Positions 7,591 to 9,892 of a DNA stretch of 9,892 nt are shown in pieces. Each line of letters begins with the position of its first letter. Position 1 is the first letter of the stretch. Below the pieces are notes generated by a model that was not told the origin of the DNA, ran no database searches, and saw nothing but the letters and a program-made list of their open reading frames with translations. A program made the translations under genes and the position numbers. The DNA is from Lysobacterales bacterium (lineage in GTDB: Bacteria; Pseudomonadota; Gammaproteobacteria; Xanthomonadales; SZUA-36), in NCBI GenBank assembly GCA_009692275.1, contig SHZL01000084.1, positions 1 to 9,892 on the forward strand. The letters are read 5' to 3'.

Positions 7591-8769
7591 TCAGGGCAGG
7601 CCAAGAATGTGCTTGGCAATAATGTTCAGTTGAATTTCCGAGGTGCCGCCTTCGATGGAATTTCCCCTGGAGCGCAACCATGCCCGGGGCAACCTGCCCG
7701 CGGCGCTGTCCGGGCCGGACCAGTCCAGTGAAGCCAGGCCATGAATGGCCATCAGCAATTCTTGCCGGCGCATATTGAGTTCTGTGCCAATGTATTTGAA
7801 GACGCTGGACGTGGCTCCCAGGCTGGCGCCAGCCTTGACTTCGTCGCGCGCTCGTTGCATGGTCAGGCCAAGAGCCTCGCTGTCAATTTCCAGTCGCGCA
7901 ATGTCACCGCGCAACATGGGATTGGCCAGTTGCCCTGACTCCAGGCCAAGAACGCGGGCAGCTATGCGCCCAAGGGGTTCCTCACCAGACGGGCGCAGGC
8001 CGGAACCACCAATCATTTCGCGTTCATGGGTCAACAGGTACTTGGCCACGGTCCAGCCGTTATTGAGTTCTCCAACCACCTGGTCTTTTTCCACCCGGGC
8101 ATTGTCAAAAAATGTCTCGGTAAAAGGTGACTTGCCACTGATCAGGCGAATGGGCCGTGTGCTGACACCCGGGGTAGCCATGTCGAACAGGACCAGGCTG
8201 ATACCGCCGTGCTTTGGCGCTTCGCTGTCACTGCGCACCAGGCAGAACATCCAGTCGCCGAGGTCGCCATAGGAGGTCCAGATTTTCGAACCATTCAGTA
8301 CGTAGTGGTCGCCCCGGTCTTCCAGCCTCGCCTGCAGGCTGGCAAGGTCGGAGCCGGCATTCGGTTCGCTATAGCCCTGCGCCCAGCGGATTTCCCCGCG
8401 TACTATCGGCGGCAAATGCTGTTGTTTGAGTTTTTCGCTGCCGTACTTCAGCAGGGCGGGGCCGATCATCGAGATACCGAAACTGTACAGCGGTGCGCGC
8501 GCGCCGATGCGGTGCATCTCTTCCTGCAGGATTTTCAGGTGTTCCTGGTCCAGTCCGCCACCACCGTACTCACGTGGCCAACCGGGAGCCGTCCAGCCTT
8601 TTTCCGCCATGTTCCTTAGCCAGGTTTCCTGGTCCGCGCTTTGAAACCGGAACCGGCGCCCGCCCCAGCACAGGTCTGCTTCTGTTTGCAGCGGCGATCG
8701 CATGTCGGCCGGGCAATTGTTTTCCAGCCACGCACGCCCTTGCGTGCGAAAGTCTTTAGGTTGGGTCAA
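7591..8769 (-). CDS. Acyl-CoA dehydrogenase, probable catalytic (alpha-type, FadE26-like) subunit, TTG start
   Basis: A 392-aa acyl-CoA dehydrogenase, expected to oxidise an acyl-CoA to the trans-2-enoyl-CoA with FAD. The flavin/substrate segment reads WAQGYSEPNAGSDLAS (129-144), then NGSKIWTSY (159-167), and the C terminus has IEGGTSEIQLNIIAKHILGLP (372-392). Glu249 in LLTHEREMIGG lines up by eye with the helix-G catalytic glutamate of isovaleryl-CoA dehydrogenase. The medium-chain-type position is a glycine (IEGGT). As I recall, ChsE4 (FadE26) of M. tuberculosis uses Glu247 at this place. The start is a TTG at 8769: an in-frame stop lies at 8785-8787, no ATG or GTG lies between, and the first downstream ATG (residue 23) would remove the conserved FRTQGRAWLENN helix. 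A GGGA lies 7 bases upstream. It is the first gene of the four-gene operon, one base before the second dehydrogenase. Confidence 0.9.
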   Translation of the reverse strand: MTQPKDFRTQGRAWLENNCPADMRSPLQTEADLCWGGRRFRFQSADQETWLRNMAEKGWTAPGWPREYGGGGLDQEHLKILQEEMHRIGARAPLYSFGISMIGPALLKYGSEKLKQQHLPPIVRGEIRWAQGYSEPNAGSDLASLQARLEDRGDHYVLNGSKIWTSYGDLGDWMFCLVRSDSEAPKHGGISLVLFDMATPGVSTRPIRLISGKSPFTETFFDNARVEKDQVVGELNNGWTVAKYLLTHEREMIGGSGLRPSGEEPLGRIAARVLGLESGQLANPMLRGDIARLEIDSEALGLTMQRARDEVKAGASLGATSSVFKYIGTELNMRRQELLMAIHGLASLDWSGPDSAAGRLPRAWLRSRGNSIEGGTSEIQLNIIAKHILGLP

Positions 8770-8795
8770 GGAGTGTTCCCGTTGTCAGGCCAAAG

Positions 8796-8822
8796 AAAAA
8801 AACCCGCAGGCGGTGCCGCGGG
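8796..8822 (-). terminator. Rho-independent terminator after the 260-aa secreted-protein gene
   Basis: On the minus strand, CCCGC GGC ACC GCC T GCGGG folds into an 8-bp GC stem with one bulged T and a 3-base loop, followed at once by seven T residues (the A-run 8796-8802 on the plus strand) and then CTTT. It lies about 20 bases beyond the stop of the 260-aa gene and only 26 bases before the TTG start of the acyl-CoA dehydrogenase operon. Confidence 0.85.
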
Positions 8823-8841
8823 CCTCGGTATGAATATCCAG

Positions 8842-9624
8842 TCAGTTGCTCGCGCCCGAAGAAAGGTCTGGGCGATGTTCCCATAGTGTGTAGCTTGATC
8901 CGGTCGTCCCGGACGAGAATTTCCCGACCAACGCTGCAGTCGCTTCAGCACCCATTTGTTCCCCCAGGAATTCCGGGAATTGTGGCCCTTCCGGGGCCAT
9001 GCCGGCAAAATTGGCAAATGGCACGGCCAGCGATGCCTTGGGTTCTCCACCAACCTGGCTGGTCCAGACCCAGTGGTGGCCACCTGCCGACCAGCCCTGG
9101 TTGAGGGCAATCTGGCTCAACTCTATGCGGGCGGACGTGAAATCCTGCCCCTTTGCGGGATCGATAAAGTAATCGGTTATACCGATGTACTTGACGGGTG
9201 TATCAGCAGCCACCCAGTTGCTGTTGTCGATGTCCATTTCGTTAAAGTAATGCTCATAACTCTCGATGTACTGGTCGACGTTCGCAAACCAGTCACCCAT
9301 TGATGCAGGTGTGCTGTTCGTCCAGGCCGTATAGGCGTCCTGGTCTGCCCAACTGAAGCAACAGGTGCGCAGGCTATAGCGGCCCAGCTGGTCGCCGGTT
9401 ACCGGAACGTACACATTCCACGCGCGTGGATCCTTGTTCTGCGCGCGTATGGCAACTTGCTGCTTGAAAGCTGCTTCAAAATTAGCCTGCTGGCCACGTT
9501 TTATGGTCATGACCCAGACCTCCGCAAGGTTGCCCGCGCTGGCTTGCGCAAGCACCAGCCCGGGTAAGCCGCCAAAAAACAGCGCAAAAACGCCGATCAA
9601 CACACGTGTTGCTTTTCTATGCAT
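8842..9624 (-). CDS. Secreted protein of unknown function, possible tandem dimeric alpha/beta-barrel repeats
   Basis: A 260-aa protein with a typical Sec signal peptide: basic start MHRKATR, hydrophobic stretch ~8-25, and small residues LAQASA ending near residue 30 as likely cleavage sites. The mature part looks like two related alpha+beta units, ~35-125 (AEVWVMTIKRGQQANFEAAFKQ...) and ~144-250 (VKYIGITDYFIDPAKGQDFTSA...). Each opens with a beta strand followed by a GQ-x-F helix, reminiscent of NIPSNAP/antibiotic-monooxygenase-type ferredoxin-like folds, and each is rich in Trp and Tyr. There is a Cys-Cys pair (88-89). I recognise no catalytic motif and assign no function. The ATG has a good ribosome binding site (GAGG 8 bases upstream on the minus strand). 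It is transcribed divergently from prfB, and the terminator at 8796-8822 separates it from the beta-oxidation operon, so co-function is not implied. Confidence 0.8.
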   Translation of the reverse strand: MHRKATRVLIGVFALFFGGLPGLVLAQASAGNLAEVWVMTIKRGQQANFEAAFKQQVAIRAQNKDPRAWNVYVPVTGDQLGRYSLRTCCFSWADQDAYTAWTNSTPASMGDWFANVDQYIESYEHYFNEMDIDNSNWVAADTPVKYIGITDYFIDPAKGQDFTSARIELSQIALNQGWSAGGHHWVWTSQVGGEPKASLAVPFANFAGMAPEGPQFPEFLGEQMGAEATAALVGKFSSGTTGSSYTLWEHRPDLSSGASN

Positions 9625-9643
9625 TTGAATTCCCTCGATGTCC

Positions 9644-9656
9644 CGGGTTTTACCCG
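9644..9656 (-). other. Small hairpin in the leader of the secreted-protein gene
   Basis: CGGGT (9644-9648) and ACCCG (9652-9656) are complementary around a TTT loop. On the minus-strand transcript the hairpin ends about 19 bases before the ATG and just upstream of the ribosome binding site. It is short, and its role is unknown. Confidence 0.25.
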
Positions 9657-9721
9657 TTCAGCCACTGCCAAATTGCCAAGGCTCAATATACCCTGAACTA
9701 CACTGACGAACCACAGGCTCA

Positions 9722-9749
9722 TTGACTGCTGCCTTTGGTGTACTATGCT
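9722..9749 (+). promoter_or_regulatory. Candidate sigma70 promoter of prfB
   Basis: TTGACT (9722-9727) matches the -35 consensus at five of six positions. TATGCT (9744-9749) is a reasonable -10, with a 16-base spacer. Transcription would start near 9756, giving a leader of about 20 bases before the TTG start of prfB. An independent promoter is expected because the next genes upstream run on the opposite strand. Confidence 0.5.
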
Positions 9750-9776
9750 GCGTTTTGCACGGGCCGGATAAATCCA

Positions 9777-9892
9777 TTGGAAACCAACCAATACCTCAAC
9801 CTGATCACTGATCTCCAGAGCCGTTCGGAAGAGCTCAGGGGGTACCTTTGACTATGCCGGGAAGCGTGACCGGCTGGAAGAAGTTAATCGTG
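9777..9892 (+). CDS. prfB: Peptide chain release factor 2 (RF2), 5' end with programmed frameshift; runs off the window
   Basis: Start of RF2, which recognises UGA and UAA stop codons. The initial frame from a TTG at 9777 reads METNQYLNLITDLQSRSEEL then RGYL, 24 codons, before an in-frame TGA (9849-9851). In the +1 frame the protein continues DYAGKRDRLEEVNR to the window edge. This matches E. coli RF2 on both sides of the shift (SDVLRGYL / DYDAKKERLEEVN). No ATG or GTG is available in this frame upstream. The TTG puts the stop at codon 25, close to codon 26 in E. coli, although an upstream non-ATG start including INP cannot be excluded; there is no strong ribosome binding site. The gene normally follows recJ directly; here 4.7 kb separates them. 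As written in one frame it would be mistaken for a short broken gene. Confidence 0.93.
9837..9852 (+). promoter_or_regulatory. prfB: Programmed +1 frameshift site of prfB
   Basis: The sequence AGGGGGTACCTTTGAC contains the internal Shine-Dalgarno-like AGGGGG, three bases (TAC), the slippery CTT, the in-frame TGA stop and the context C. It differs from the E. coli site by one silent change (TAC for TAT). When RF2 is scarce the ribosome pauses at TGA and tRNA-Leu slips from CTT to TTT; the next codon read is GAC. This is the known autoregulatory circuit for RF2. Confidence 0.95.

Noticed and set aside
5841..7622. A 593-codon open frame on the plus strand, antisense to the reductase and second dehydrogenase genes.
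   Set aside because: It lies opposite two genes with full family motifs, its translation shows no recognisable domain, and long antisense frames are common in GC-rich coding DNA.
9685..9690. TATATT on the minus strand as a -10 element of the secreted-protein gene.
   Set aside because: No acceptable -35 sequence lies 15-19 bases upstream, so the promoter call is not supported beyond this hexamer.
9745..9771. An 8-codon mini-ORF (ATG CTG CGT ... GGA TAA) ending 5 bases before the prfB start, considered as a leader peptide.
   Set aside because: It overlaps the proposed -10 element, so its ATG would lie upstream of the transcript start, and it has no ribosome binding site.
9597..9791. A 64-codon minus-strand frame covering the start of the secreted-protein gene and the start of prfB.
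   Set aside because: It overlaps two better supported starts, has no ribosome binding site of note and no similarity I recognise.

Overview
The window comes from a moderately GC-rich bacterial chromosome, most likely a gammaproteobacterium. The plus-strand block carB–greA–rpfE-like–recJ is a gene order I know from Xanthomonas and related lineages. The RF2 gene (prfB), which follows recJ directly in many gammaproteobacteria such as E. coli, appears at the far right edge. I cannot assign a genus from the sequence alone.

Left half (1-5102, plus strand): a tight housekeeping gene string. It holds the C-terminal part of carbamoyl-phosphate synthase large subunit (carB), transcript-cleavage factor GreA, an RpfE-type protein of uncertain biochemical role, and the 5'->3' single-strand exonuclease RecJ. 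Gaps are only 9, 8 and 4 bases, so the genes are probably co-transcribed and partly translationally coupled.

Middle (5106-8769, minus strand): a compact four-gene fatty-acid/side-chain beta-oxidation operon that converges on recJ. In transcription order it holds an acyl-CoA dehydrogenase (TTG start), a second acyl-CoA dehydrogenase, an RhlG-like short-chain dehydrogenase/reductase and a MaoC-type enoyl-CoA hydratase. By eye, the first dehydrogenase keeps a helix-G catalytic glutamate and the second lacks both known catalytic glutamate positions. This is the pattern of the alpha2beta2 heterotetrameric dehydrogenases of actinobacterial steroid catabolism. Together the four proteins could supply the dehydrogenation, hydration and 3-hydroxyacyl oxidation steps. 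No thiolase or CoA ligase is present in the window and the substrate is unknown.

Right end (8842-9892): a secreted 260-aa protein of unknown function on the minus strand, closed by a clear Rho-independent terminator. A 152-bp divergent intergenic region follows, with a candidate sigma70 promoter for prfB. The last gene is the beginning of prfB, with a near-perfect copy of the classical autoregulatory +1 frameshift site (AGG GGG TAC CTT TGA C). The minus-strand genes therefore separate recJ from prfB, which are usually adjacent.

There is no RNA gene, CRISPR array, insertion sequence or other mobile element that I can support. No gene-free stretch exceeds 300 bases. The most noteworthy items are the prfB recoding site, the active/inactive dehydrogenase pair, the unknown secreted protein, and the terminator squeezed just upstream of the beta-oxidation operon.
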